64,000 bases of DNA from Eleginops maclovinus (GCF_036324505.1 NC_086364.1:21729148-21793147); one strand, 5' to 3'. Numbered from the stretch's first letter, positions 48,753 to 61,113 are shown. Translations and numbers: made by a program. The notes: a model not told the origin generated them from the sequence alone.

Positions 48753-50495
48753 ATGGAAAATCTGACGTCAGCCCTCAAAACACTAAGCAAGAACTCAGAG
48801 GACCACAACTGCAACGAGACCTTCAGCAGCTATGAAGAGTCTCTTCCCTCGGCCGAAGGGAGTCCATCCCGCATGGGTCGCTCCACCAAGACCAAAAACA
48901 ACATGAACTGCAGGCGAAAGCGGGAGTTTATTTCCGATGAGAAGAAAGACGCCTGCTATTGGGAGAAACGCCGCAAAAACAACGAGGCGGCCAAGCGCTC
49001 CCGGGAGAAGCGACGTCTCAATGATATGGTTTTGGAGAACCGTGTCATTGCACTGAATGACGAGAATGTGAGGCTGAAGACGGAGCTGCTCCAGCTGAAG
49101 CTGCGTTTCGGCCTTATAAGCACTGCCTCCTACATTGAAAAGAGCCAGCAGCTCGGGGCAAGCAACAACACGGGGAATGGAGGGTCTTTAACGCCCTCCT
49201 CCTCTTCTGCCCAGTACTACTCCAGTGGTTACTCTAGCGGCTCTCAGGTGATGATGAACTCTGATTCCTCAGAAACAGAGCAGTCCGGGCACAGGCAGCT
49301 GGTGAAATACTCCCCACGTGGCTCCCTCTCCGACATGTCCGACGGCTCCTCCAGGGACAGCCCCGAGCCAATTCCCTTTGAGATCAAACAGGAAGTTGAC
49401 AGGATAGAGATGGACATTACCAATGGCACCAGCACCCAGATCATGTTCAACATCCACAGTGGCCTGGCCGCTGTGCCAACCCACCACCAGATCCAGCAGC
49501 ATTCTCAGGAGCTGGAGGCTGCATATCAGAGCCAGCAGCAGCAGCAGCAGCAGCACCACCACCACCAACAGCAACAGCAACCCCATCAGGAGCCTGTCAT
49601 CAACACTGTCAGCCAGCCCAACCCTCACCCCCCAGCCGCACAGAGGAGCGTCATTCTGTACGGCTCCAGCAGCGCCTCCTATCCCGTGGAAAGGCACCAG
49701 GACATCGACATGCAGGCAGCCCACAAACAGAGCCAGGCGAGCGTCGGCCGACTGTCTCTTCCAGAGAACTCCACAGAGACACTGGCGGAGGTGACAAAGC
49801 AGCTGGAGATGAAGACGTTAGACTCCCCTCAGTATGATGTTGCTGACAGTCGTAATGAGGCTGGAGAGAGACATGCGTACAGAGTTTGCCAACTCCCCCA
49901 GCAGCACCAGCAGGAGAGAGATTCATCTGCAGAGGGGGTCAACCAATCCCACCTGTACCACCATCTCCAGCAGCCCCAGCATTCATACCTCAGTGCCCAG
50001 GACGAGGGGCCGCCGGTGCTCACCTACGAAGGAACCGAGTCTTACGACAGAGTCCAGCCGAGGAAGGACCAGTCGTCCAGAGACGGAGATCCTGACAAAG
50101 ACGCCCCGACGGACGATGAGGAGCCCCCTTGCTCAGATATGAACAACTACCAACAGCTTACCAGCCTGCACCATCCTGCCTCGCCTCCGCCCTCCTCCCA
50201 GGTAAACCCTCAGGTCCAAGGTCGAGAACCCCTGGGGGAGGTGAAGGGCACCGCATTGCCCCACAAACTCAGACTCAAACACCGGGCCATGAGCACCGGT
50301 AGCAGTGGGGGTTCGGGCCAGGAATCCCCAACAACCCCTTCTTCTGCAACGCCGCCTCCCCTGCCCCAGCATCCCTACTTGTCCCTCTTGCCTCAGCAGA
50401 ACACTACGCGGGAGAGCCCGGTTGGAGGCTTTAAACAAGCGGAGGGGGGCAAAAAGAAGGAGACAGGTGGGCGACGGAACAAGAGGCGAGATTAA
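48753..50495 (+). CDS. nfil3: nuclear factor interleukin-3-regulated protein (NFIL3/E4BP4)
   Basis: A 580-residue nuclear bZIP repressor of D-box promoters. The start ATG has A at -3 and G at +4. CRRKREFISDEKKDA (53-67) leads into the basic region (about 71-88, [18 protein letters not shown]); leucines 94, 101, 108 and 115 form the zipper, then KLRFGLIS. This block is nearly the same as mammalian NFIL3. FEIKQEVD (209-216) contains a SUMO-type IKQE site at the place where mammalian NFIL3 has IIKQEP. A Gln/His tract spans 261-276, and ALPHKLRLK (501-509) is the conserved PHKLR motif. The protein is longer than human NFIL3 (462) because of Gln/Ser/Pro-rich linkers. Unlike human NFIL3 and the upstream paralogue, it lacks the C-terminal leucine-rich helix and ends in a Lys/Arg-rich tail (GGKKKETGGRRNKRRD). 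Single coding exon; no frameshift seen. Confidence 0.97.
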   Translation: MENLTSALKTLSKNSEDHNCNETFSSYEESLPSAEGSPSRMGRSTKTKNNMNCRRKREFISDEKKDACYWEKRRKNNEAAKRSREKRRLNDMVLENRVIALNDENVRLKTELLQLKLRFGLISTASYIEKSQQLGASNNTGNGGSLTPSSSSAQYYSSGYSSGSQVMMNSDSSETEQSGHRQLVKYSPRGSLSDMSDGSSRDSPEPIPFEIKQEVDRIEMDITNGTSTQIMFNIHSGLAAVPTHHQIQQHSQELEAAYQSQQQQQQQHHHHQQQQQPHQEPVINTVSQPNPHPPAAQRSVILYGSSSASYPVERHQDIDMQAAHKQSQASVGRLSLPENSTETLAEVTKQLEMKTLDSPQYDVADSRNEAGERHAYRVCQLPQQHQQERDSSAEGVNQSHLYHHLQQPQHSYLSAQDEGPPVLTYEGTESYDRVQPRKDQSSRDGDPDKDAPTDDEEPPCSDMNNYQQLTSLHHPASPPPSSQVNPQVQGREPLGEVKGTALPHKLRLKHRAMSTGSSGGSGQESPTTPSSATPPPLPQHPYLSLLPQQNTTRESPVGGFKQAEGGKKKETGGRRNKRRD

Positions 50496-51529
50496 CCGCT
50501 TTCTGAACTTGTCACAACAAAGGGCATCACTTTGCCTCTGAGAACTACCCTGCCATCATGCCTTCGCCCTGTAATCAAACCCCCTCCCTTGAGCCCTTGG
50601 GACAGGAAGCTGGGCTTTTCTACTCCCCTCTCCTCACCTCACAAAGGCTGGACATCTTGTAGGGCTGTGTCGTGTTTGTATATATTGTACAGATTTGTCA
50701 TTTCTTAAATCCTCTCCATATCTACAGAAGCACTTTTTTTTATGTGAAGAGAGGAGGAATGGAACTACCTGCTTTTCGTCAACATTTAGATTGCGTACAA
50801 ACGAGAATGTTGGACAAAGAAAAGTTTTGAGCTTTATTAGTACTATAAATCTGGTACATATCTGACTGTAGACAAACATACACACATGTATGGCTATCTG
50901 CCTTAATTTAAATCTAATGCAAACGAACACTGGGGACATTCCCTTGACCAAAGAGCCACCAACACTACAAATATCAAGTTCCATACCTCTTCCCCGACCC
51001 TACCTCTACCAACCCATACTCTCCCCGACCATCTCCATTGTTTCACGAAAAGATCGCCATCACCTTTATTTTTTAAGCACTTGTTTTGTATATTACTGTG
51101 ACATATGAATATATGTATCTATTATAAATATATATTTTGCAAAGAAATTTGAATACAAATTCAACACAAATGGGACAAACCTGAGATGGTTAACGAGGGT
51201 TTAGAAAGTGACCATCCTAAAAATGAATCACAATTACTGTACAGCCATGTTGTCCACTGATGCTACAGGACCCATTCGATTCAAAACGCCTCTCTTTTGA
51301 TTGTTAAGCTTTAGCATTAATGGCTTTGTTAATGCCCTGTTTACACAGAAATGGCCGTCCAGTTTGGAGCGCCAACAGCACTGAATGGAGAACATGTTGT
51401 TTCCTGAGGCGAGCTTTCTCCTTAAAATGTTTGGATTGCTTAACCTTTAACCAGCCTTTGAATATTTGGTGGACTTCACCAGCTGCAGGCTATGAGCCTT
51501 TATTTTATTTTAGCTTTATGAACCATATC

Positions 51530-51564
<35 letters not shown>

Positions 51565-52925
51565 ACCATTCACTGGCCCAATGTATTTATTTCCCTGCTC
51601 TCCACACGCCCATCACTGTAGAAAAAAGCCCACAGGATCATAGACGGAGAATGTGTACAGACCTTTTCAGATGAAGCCTTTGAACAGTAATGGAGGTATG
51701 GGATGCTCGAGGAGTACAGTCACGTAAACAATGCACTGAACGAGTTCCTCTTGTGTAGAAGAGTTACTATACATCAATTGACATGAAATGAGGTTTTGTA
51801 GTGGGCCCAATCACGGCCCTTGAGGTCCTTATTGGCTCCCACATGATCACATAGTTGTGAAATAAAAACGGGGGGCACAATTCATTTACTTTTTATTCAA
51901 ATTGCAATAAAGACTAATGTCATTTCCACTTTGTAGAAGCAAAATATTAGTTTAGGCTAAATATGAGACAAAATACAGCTTTAAATGAAGTGCTGTTGGG
52001 CTGAAAACGTGATATCGTTTTTGAAGTATCACACCATGATCGTTTTAGGTTTTTCAATGAGAGTCGTCGTTCAACAATGATCTTTTCCATAGAATGTGTA
52101 TTTAAGGCTCAATATGGTAAAGTACCATTTTGAAGCGTTAGGGTTAGCATTGTGGGGCGACAGAGATTCTTCCAGACACTTAAACCATATTTCAATTGCA
52201 ATATTAATCAAAAATATTGGCAATCACATATCTCGTTGTAATCGTGCAGCCCTTAAATTAAAGCTGATGCAAAACCAAAATCCTCCAATTGGTGCCGACG
52301 TCAAGTTTGAGCTTGAAGTAATTCAGAAATGACTTCCCTCGTCTCCCATTAACCTCCATTGTTGATTTCAGGGGTCGTTCATCCCTTTCTCTACTGGGCA
52401 GTGATGAATTTCTGCACTGGATCCTAGTTTAGCGAAAGTCTATGTACCCCGTTTGGCTTTTTGGTGCTTGTGTATAAATGTAAAGACCCACCCCACCCCC
52501 CACCCCGACCCCGCCCTGGAACAACACTGTAATGTTTATTTCATCGGTTTTATATCCTCTTTTATTTTCGTCGATGTGTTGTTCTGTTTTCTCTACTCTG
52601 TGTCTTTTTCTATTGACTGTAATGACATGTATTTGCCTCATTCCTCGTCCATCCCCACCCCACCCAACCCCCCCCATCCCCCCTTTTTTCAGTGTGTATT
52701 AATCAGTAATGTTTGTGGTTTTGCTGATGGTTTTATGAAAAAAAAAAAGAGGACAAAAAAAAGAAACAGGCGAAGATAGCGTGGTGTTTAGAGAGGGGTG
52801 GTGGTTGGTCTGGTTGGTCATTACCATCGCTTCCTTTTGACATGGATTTGTATGTAAAGACACAAATGTTCATGTGGAAGATGAGAGCATCTCAAGATTG
52901 AAAAATAAAAGAAACAGAATGTTGA
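50496..52925 (+). other. nfil3 3' UTR (about 2.4 kb)
   Basis: Long A/T-rich UTR after TAA. It includes ATATATTTT-rich sequence near 51120-51140, a (TTG)n run at about 51531-51563, and C-rich stretches at about 52485-52515 and 52655-52685. A first AATAAA at 51906-51911 could give a short isoform. Frames inside are short and unconvincing. Confidence 0.6.
52904..52909 (+). terminator. poly(A) signal AATAAA, nfil3 (distal)
   Basis: AATAAA within GAAAAATAAAAGAAAC, followed by a GTTGTTCTCCGTTCTTTC stretch about 45 bases downstream. It is the last good signal before the large palindrome begins at about 52990. Confidence 0.55.
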
Positions 52926-53427
52926 CCCTTTCAACATATCATTGAAAATCGACTGTTGTTCTCCGTTCTTTCATGGGTTGGGTTATACACTGAGGTGGGA
53001 AGTAACTAAGTATATTTACTCAAGTACTTAAGTACAATTTTGAGAGACTTGTATTTCCATGTTATGTTTCTTTGTACTTTTACTCCACTACATGTATTTA
53101 ATCCCTTTAGTTGCTAGGCAGATTAGGATTAATGATGGTAAATATAATCAGCCCTTAAATCAGACTTTAGTTCACCTGCAGTAAATCCAGCAGCTACCCT
53201 GCAGTATACAAAGCCATTCAAACTAACTGCACCTTTACCAGCTCTGAGAACACTTTAATGATCAATCATTATAAAACATATCAGAGATATTATTCTGAAA
53301 TGGACCAATCAGACAATGACTACTTTTACTGTCGCTACTTTAAGTACATTTAGAGGAGAGTACTTTCTACTTTCACTGGAGGAACATTTAGAATACTTTT
53401 ACTGTGACAGAGTATTCCTACACTCTG

Positions 53428-54702
53428 GTACTTCTACTTTACTCAAGTACAAGATCTGAGTACTTCTACTTTACTCAAGTACAAGACCTGAGTACTTCTA
53501 CTTTACTCAAGTACAAGACCTGAGTACTTCTACTTTACTCAAGTACAAGACCTGAGTACTTCTACTTTACTCAAGAACAAGATCTGAGTACTTCTACTTT
53601 ACTCAAGTACAAGACCTGAGTACTTCTACTTTACTCAAGAACAAGATCTGAGTACTTCTACTTTACTCAAGTACAAGATCTGAGTACTTCTACTTTACTC
53701 AAGTACAATACCTGAGTACTTCTACTTTACTCAAGAACAAGATCTGAGTACTTCTACTTCACTCAAGTACAAGATCTGAGTACTTCTACTTTACTCAAGT
53801 ACAAGATCTGAGTACTTCTACTTTACTAGTCAAGATCTGAGTACTTCTACTTCTACTCAAGTACAAGATCTGAGTACTTCTACTTTTACTCAAGTACAAG
53901 ACCTGAGTACTTCTACTTTTACTCAAGTTCAAGATCTGAGTACTTCTACTTTTACTCAAGTACAAGATCTGAGTACTTCTACTTTTACTCAAGTACAAGA
54001 CCTGAGTACTTCTACTTTACTCAAGTACAAGATCTGAGTACTTCTACTTTAACTCAAGTACAAGACCTGAGTACTTCTACTTTTACTCAAGTTCAAGATC
54101 TGAGTACTTCTACTTTTACTCAAGTACAAGATCTGAGTACTTCTACTTTACTCAAGTACAAGATCTGAGTACTTCTACTTTAACTCAAGTACAAGATCTG
54201 AGTACTTCTACTTTTACTCAAGAACAAGATCTGAGTACTTCTACTTTTACTCAAGTTCAAGATCTGAGTACTTCTACTTTTACTCAAGTACAAGATCTGA
54301 GTACTTCTACTTTACTCAAGTACAAGATCTGAGTACTTCTACTTTTACTCAAGTACAAGATCTGAGTACTTCTACTTTACTCAAGTACAAGACCTGAGTA
54401 CTTCTACTTTTACTCAAGTTCAAGATCTGAGTACTTCTACTTTTACTCAAGTACAAGACCTGAGTACTTCTACTTTTACTCAAGTACAAGATCTGAGTAC
54501 TTCTACTTTTACTCAAGTTCAAGATCTGAGTACTTCTACTTTACTCAAGTACAAGATCTGAGTACTTCTACTTTTACTCAAGTACAAGACCTGAGTACTT
54601 CTACTTTTACTCAAGTTCAAGATCTGAGTACTTCTACTTTTACTCAAGTACAAGACCTGAGTACTTCTACTTTACTCAAGTACAAGATCTGAGTACTTCT
54701 AC
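53428..54702 (+). repeat. 31-32-bp minisatellite, left array
   Basis: The unit is GAGTACTTCTACTTTACTCA plus AGTACAAGATCT, about 40 copies. Variants include T(4) in TTTTACT, AGACCTGA, and AGTTCAAG. Long Ser/Thr/Arg-type frames on the complementary strand are repeat translations. Confidence 0.95.
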
Positions 54703-55251
54703 GTTTTCTTGCCATATAATCTGAAGACATGCTGCTGGTGTCTGTAATGTTCTCAAAATATCAGGTTAAATTTAAATAAGATAAAAATGGAACAAAACTA
54801 TTTAAATAATCAGAAGGATTTCATTTAAGAATGTGCAAAAAATAAATAAAATAAAATAAAGATATTTATACAAAAGTTTAAGTAAAAGGTCAAAACAAAG
54901 ATAAAATAATAATCGTATGAAATGAATATTCAAAAGAGATGTACACATACATTATAATAGCCATATTAAGACTCCACTCCGACCCATACGTCAGAGGCAC
55001 CACCTGTTTTTATTGTGTGGAGCTTTGTATAACATACCCCCGGGATATCTCACTCTTTCTCCTGCGTTTGAGGCTAATCTGCAACGAGAGGAGCTCCGCC
55101 GTGACGCACTTCGCTCCCTGCAGGCATGTCTGATGTAACACTGGCCTACTTCCACTAATAGACATGAGCCTTATGCATGACCCTTAAACAGCACGTAAAG
55201 CCTTGTATAGGTACACACTCCTCTGATCAGAGGCTATAATCAGAGGTGGGA
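54703..55251. other. palindrome spacer
   Basis: A/T-rich centre of the palindrome with AAATAAAATAAAATAAA near 54840. No gene is supported. Confidence 0.5.
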
Positions 55252-56847
55252 GGAGTACTCAGGTCTTGTACTCGAGTAAAAGTAGAAGTACTCTGATCTT
55301 GAGTAAAAGTAGAAGTACTCTGATCTTGAGTAAAAGTAGAAGTACTCAGGTCTTGTACTCGAGTAAAAGTAGAAGTACTCTGATCTTGAGTAAAAGTAGA
55401 AGTACTCAGGTCTTGTGCTTCAGTAAAGTAGAAGTACTCAGAGTTTGTACTTGAGTAAAGTAGAAGTACTCAGAGTTTGTACTTGAGTAAAAGTAGAAGT
55501 ACTCAGAGCTTGTTCTTGAGTAAAGTAGAAGTACTCAGGTCTTGTACTTGAGTAAGGTAGAAGTACTCATATGTTGTACTTGAGTCAAAGTAGAAGTACT
55601 CAGTTCTTGAGTAAAGTAGAAGTACTCAGATCTTGTACTTGAGTAAAGTAGAAGTACTCAGGTCTTGTACTTGAGTAAAGTAGAAGTACTCAGATCTTGT
55701 ACTTGAGTAAAGTAGAAGTACTCAGAGCTTGTGCTTCAGTAAAAGTAGAAGTACTCAGATCTTGTACTTGGGTAAAAGTAGAAGTACTCAGATCTTGTGC
55801 TTCAGTAAAGTAGAAGTACTCAGATCTTGTGCTTCAGTAAAGTAGAAGTACTCAGATCTTGTACTTGAGTAAAGTAGAAGTACTCAGATCTTGTACTTGA
55901 GTAAAAGTAGAAGTACTCAGGTCTTGTTCTTGAGTAAAGTAGAAGTACTCAGGTCTTGTACTTGAGTAAGGTAGAAGTACTCAGATTTTGTACTTGAGTA
56001 AAAGTAGAAGTACTCAGTTCTTGTACTTGAGTAAAGTAGAAGTACTCAGAGCTTGTACTTGGGTAAAAGTAGAAGTACTCAGATCTTGTGCTTCAGTAAA
56101 GTAGAAGTACTCAGAGCTTGTACTTGAGTAAAGTAGAAGTACTCAGGTCTTGTACTTGAGTAAAGTAGAAGTACTCAGATCTTGTACTTGAGTAAAGTAG
56201 AAGTACTCAGGTCTTGTACTTGAGTAAAGTAGAAGTACTCAGGTCTTGTACTTGAGTAAAGTAGAAGTACTCAGGTCTTGTACTTGAGTAAAGTAGAAGT
56301 ACTCAGATCTTGTACTTGAGTAAAGTAGAAGTACTCAGATCTTGTACTTGAGTAAAGTAGAAGTACTCAGGTCTTGTACTTGAGTAAAGTAGAAGTACTC
56401 AGGTCTTGTACTTGAGTAAAGTAGAAGTACTCAGATCTTGTACTTGAGTAAAGTAGAAGTACTCAGATCTTGTACTTGAGTAAAGTAGAAGTACTCAGGT
56501 CTTGTACTTGAGTAAAGTAGAAGTACTCAGGTCTTGTTCTTGAGTAAAGTAGAAGTACTCAGGTCTTGTACCTGAGTAAAGTAGAAGTACTCAGGTCTTG
56601 TACCTGAGTAAAGTAGAAGTACTCAGGTCTTGTACTTGAGTAAAGTAGAAGTACTCAGATCTTGTACTTGAGTAAAGTAGAAGTACTCAGATCTTGTACT
56701 TGAGTAAAATAGAAGTACTCAGATCTTGTACTTGAGTAAAGTAGAAGTACTCAGATCTTGTACTTGAGTAAAGTAGAAGTACTCAGGTCTTGTTCTTGAG
56801 TAAAGTAGAAGTACTCAGGTCTTGTACTTGAGTAAAGTAGAAGTACC
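55252..56847 (-). repeat. 31-32-bp minisatellite, right array (inverted)
   Basis: The unit is GTACTCAGATCTTGTACTTG plus AGTAAAGTAGAA, about 50 copies, the reverse complement of the left array. The later copies (after about 56100) are more uniform than the first ten. Confidence 0.95.
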
Positions 56848-57105
56848 AGAGTGTAGGAATACTCTGTCACAGTGAAAGTATTCTAAATGTTCCTCCAGTG
56901 AAAGTAGAAAGTACTCTCCTCTAAATGTACTTAAAGTAGTGACAGTAAAAGTAGTCATTGTCTGATTGGTCCATTTCAGAATAATATCTCTGATATGTTT
57001 TATAATGATTGATCATTAAAGTGTTCTCAGAGCTGGTAAAGGTGCAGCTAGTTTGAATGGCTTTGTATACTGCAGGGTAGCTGCTGGATTTACTGCAGGT
57101 GAACT

Positions 57106-58640
57106 AATAATTCATTAAGGTACCTTAAAATTGGACTTGACTTGTTAAAAGTTCTGGATTTCTTTTCATGAACTACACTTGAGCTTGAATGGACATTAAA
57201 AAAGACTCAAGATGAAAATGGATAAAATCACAAACAGGGGTCTATTCTTTTAATGCAACAGGATCTCATTGAGCAGGGAGACACCGGCGTACAAAGCCAA
57301 AGGATTTCTTTAATTTCAACAACTTGAACAGGTGTCCCCCCCTCTCAAATCCTGGATATTTATAGCAGCACAAAGTGGACCAAGCTTCAAACCAAAGAGC
57401 CTATTTGTAAACTGAAGGAGTCAGCTCTGAGCCTCTGAGCGTTCACAACTGACCCGTTGCATTCTTTGTAGAGACACAGAAAAAAGGCTTGAATTAGAAT
57501 AAAATACACCATAAAATACAAAGAAACGTCATACAAGTACATCAAAAGATCACACAGCAATTTACTATAACCCAATATTATCATTTTTGAGGTGTATTGT
57601 GAGTTGTGTGTGTACTTCTATGACAATCATTTCAAACTTAACTGCTAACAGAAAAACTACTAACTTAAAACTACTAGCAGTTCATAATATAAGAGGAGAT
57701 TCATTGCAGATTACACAATTGCAGAGGTAGAAGAATTACTGAGAGCCTTTTCTCAAATAAAAGTAGAAATAAGAGGATCTTAAATGACTGAATCACAAGG
57801 AAAAGTCATGAAATCAAAACTCTACTTCAGTAAAAGTATATGAATATGATCAGCAGAATGTACTTTAACTATTCAAAAGTAAGAGAAGCCCCTATGCAGG
57901 ATGGCCATCTTCTTAATGATCGATTAAAATGTCATAAAATCACTTGAAGTTTGAGAATTTGAAGCCAATTTAAAATACTGCATCACATCATCAGCATACA
58001 GGGATTTCACATGTACACAATTAGTTATAGGTGCTGAAATGTAGTGGAGTTGACGCATAGAGTTGCATAAAATGTAAATACTCGTACGCATTAGCAGAAT
58101 AATACTTGAGTAGATGTACTTCCAAAATTGGAGAACTGAACCCCAACAAAGGGTCGATTTCTGACTGATCATGCCGTTTGGATAATCTATTTTCCACTTT
58201 GTCTCCCACCCTCTACTAAACCAAAACCAGGTCATGTTCATAACAACATAAAGGGCAAAGGGAGGAGCATGGGGGGGGGGGGGGGTTAACCCAGTGCACT
58301 AACTTGATCTGTGCCTGCAAACAAAGCAGCTCTTTGAGGCTGATGCATCAATGCCTTTCACAATGCTCCCAGTCACACGCAGTCAAATACGTGCATGCAC
58401 ACACACCCAATCACATTCCCTCACACACGTGCATATGGTGAAAAAACAACACCCTTGGGATTTGGGTTATGGGGTGTTTTTTTTCTGAAGTAAACAAGAA
58501 ATACGACCCTAAGAGATACTACCAAGGTGACACTCTTTCCAAGAAACAACATTTTGCTGCGTCTCCTGTTTCACCGATCTGGCTGCTGCTCTGAAGCATG
58601 CATAAACAGACCGGGAGGAAAGTAGGTCAGTGTGCAGGAA
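57106..58640. other. gene-free stretch
   Basis: A run of 15 G lies at 58271-58285. Short AAAAGTAGAA-type fragments (about 57760-57870) are related to the palindrome. No gene is supported. Confidence 0.4.
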
Positions 58641-58694
58641 GGAGGGTTAGGGTAGGGTAGGGTAGGGTAGGGAAGGGAAGGGAAGGGAAGGGAG
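58641..58694 (+). repeat. GGGTA/GGGAA short tandem repeat
   Basis: GGAGGGTTAGGGTAGGGTAG continues as GGGTA then GGGAA pentamers, about 54 bases in total. The regular GGG runs could form a G-quadruplex. It is not a telomere (TTAGGG) array. Confidence 0.85.
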
Positions 58695-61069
58695 TGTGGG
58701 CTGGGGGTTAAGAGTGTGCTGAGGGATGGATCGATGAAGGTTATGGCACCATCCGTGTCACTCTTGTTTGTCTCTGACAGGAGGAGGATTAGTGGAGCTG
58801 GAGAGGAGGCAGGGGAGGGTGAGGGAACAAAATAGGGACCCCAGGGATTGTAGAGATGTGTGTTTTGTCTCAATTTGCGTACTTACATGTGTTATTCTTT
58901 GTGCATAACTGTGTCCCAATGCAAAGTATGACTAAATGCACGATGAATGCCTGAATGCTGCTTCCATAACGGTCAGAAATGTCAGTGTGGAACGACACTT
59001 CATGGCCATTGTGGCTATGTAACAGAATTTGCATGACTAGCCTCGGTTTTGGTTGCTCTGGTTAACGTAGCCATATACAAACAACACGTTGTTCATACTG
59101 TATAATACAGCCACTATGCTGGTGTCGGAAAGAAGCCACCATTCATTTTATTGGTTAATGGAGCCGTCTGGAATGATTTCAGTTGCTAGCTAGGTAGCTA
59201 ACGGCGCTAATCGTCACTTCTGGTGAGGGCCCAGCAGCTCACAGTGTACATGTGACAGTGTACTAAGGCACTAGAAGCCTTACACACCTTTCTGGGGCAG
59301 GTCCCATGATGCCTTTGAAGCCAGGTGACTTTAAGGTAATAGGACTGAAGAAATGTCCCTGCGTGCATACTGGAAAGTACAGCCGAACGCACAGCAGCAT
59401 TCCACATGTAACAGGTGACACTATATGCAAACGAGCAAAGTCTGAAAACCTGAACAGAAGAACACTTGAACCTGCCTGGCTCCAAGCCTTTAGGGCAGGG
59501 AAGATGCTTCAGGCTTTGAAGCAAGTTTTCCGTGGAGGCCAAACGGTGGAAATTACAATGTCCATGTCAGTCACATGTTGGCATTTTTCCATTGACTTTG
59601 ATTTCATTGTTGTGAGGTGAATCAAACTACCAATCGTTGGGTCCTTGAAGATGTAAAATGTGCTACAACCCAAATCCAGAGTTATTTTCCTTTTCCATTT
59701 ATTTGACGCAGCTTAGACTGGTCGAGAAAAAGACAAAAGGAGGCGGGGTTTAAGACTGAAAGATGGGGTTTAAGATTGCTGAGCGGGGTTTAAGGATAGC
59801 ATGCTCTATGGGCCCAATGGATGCAGATGATTGGTGCAAAGATCCAGGGAAGACCCGGGATTTGTTTCTCAAGAGTCAGGGCATTTTGGCTTCATGAGCA
59901 TCTTTCAAAGGAATGAACAGGGCCTCGCCTACTTCTCTTTATACATTCATGCACGGCTCCCTTCAATCAAGATGGTGGCTAAAACAACAAAAAGGGGGAT
60001 TTATTCTTGTGAGATGCTAAACTTTATCTGGACAATGATCCTATCTGAAGATGCTCTGGTTCAAATAGGACCAAACTTTTCTACGTATGTTAATTTAAGA
60101 GCCACGACAAAAACAAAGATGTGCAACAAACTCAGTAAGGATTGTTTTTAGCCTGTTGCTACTGAAGCAGGTGTTGATAAAAGCCAGGGAGGATTCACCT
60201 TTCAATGCCAATGTGAAGCAGTCAATAAAATAGGGTTCAAAAAGTTGTAAATCAATGCAACCGTGAGAGGTCACTGAGCCTACTGTCGTTAACCTGCACA
60301 GATAAATAATAGACGGAAGGGTCCAGTAGTTTGCAAGATTAGCTGATGGACAGATCTCCCCGCAAGCCTCCACATGGAGAAGCAGCAAACCTGTCAGCTT
60401 TATAAAGTGTTTCTGTCAACACTCTTGTATAGCTTCTGAGCAAACACACCTGCGCACACAGACGTGAACTGCGTGTGCACGAGCGATCACGCGGCGTGCG
60501 TGTGTGCAGCATGTGAGCGGCGATGCTGTTCTTGTTTTTCATTCAACGACCCTGAAGGCACAACAGTCCTGACAACCAGTGAAAAACTCTTTCCAAGGTC
60601 TCAGATAAGACTTACAGTACGCTAAATCAGGGCCTCATCATAACAGAACAAGCGTTTCTATGGAAAACTCTTTTCGGGAACAGATTACGGTATGCCAAGC
60701 CAGTCATAACATGTGTATGAATTAGTAAAGATGAAACACGTTGTCTGTTTTCACACTTGTGTGTCGCTTTGGGCTCAGATCACATCTCAGCCCGTGTTAT
60801 GAAGAGGTGACAGGCAGATCAGAGGCAGCAACAACACTAGAGACAGTAAATAAGATTAAGGAGTACAAACAACTACACATGTGTAGAAAAAGAGGCAAGA
60901 AATATAGAATGCATTTAGAAAAGCTCTAGAAAATAAGTGACATTTTCTTTCAGTTCCAGCAGAGACTAAGGGATGACACATTGAATGCTTCACCCAGTCT
61001 ATAGAGCGCCGTCAGGGAGTGGCCTTGCCCCCATTCCTTAAACTGTCTTCGCCATGCTGTCTAGGCCAT

Positions 61070-61073
<4 letters not shown>
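58695..61073. other. gene-free stretch
   Basis: The frame 59306-59620 (+) has no recognisable domain. GGGGTTTAAGA-type phrases repeat three times at about 59744-59795. Nothing else is supported. Confidence 0.35.

Positions 61074-61113
<40 letters not shown>

Larger units (their letters stand above)
52991..57105. repeat. large palindrome built from inverted minisatellites
   Basis: The left arm (53170-54702) and right arm (55252-57105) are inverted copies. Each has a unique-sequence outer part (left 53170-53427, right 56848-57105; shared blocks CACCTGCAGTAAATCCAGCAG, TGATCAATCATTATAAAACA, GACCAATCAGACAATGACTA) and an inner minisatellite. The spacer is about 550 bases. The element begins at GAGGTGGGAAGTAACT (52991), and a similar GAGGTGGGAGGAGTACT abuts the right array at 55244. 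Related short fragments are at 35.0, 44.6 and 62.4 kb. It may be a foldback transposon; no coding frame is present. Confidence 0.88.

Noticed and set aside
58641..58694. Interstitial telomere
   Set aside because: Units are GGGTA and GGGAA pentamers with a single GGGTTA; this is not a TTAGGG array.
59306..59620. 104-codon plus-strand frame as a gene
   Set aside because: No recognised motif, no splice or promoter context; it may be a chance frame or an unrecognisable relic.
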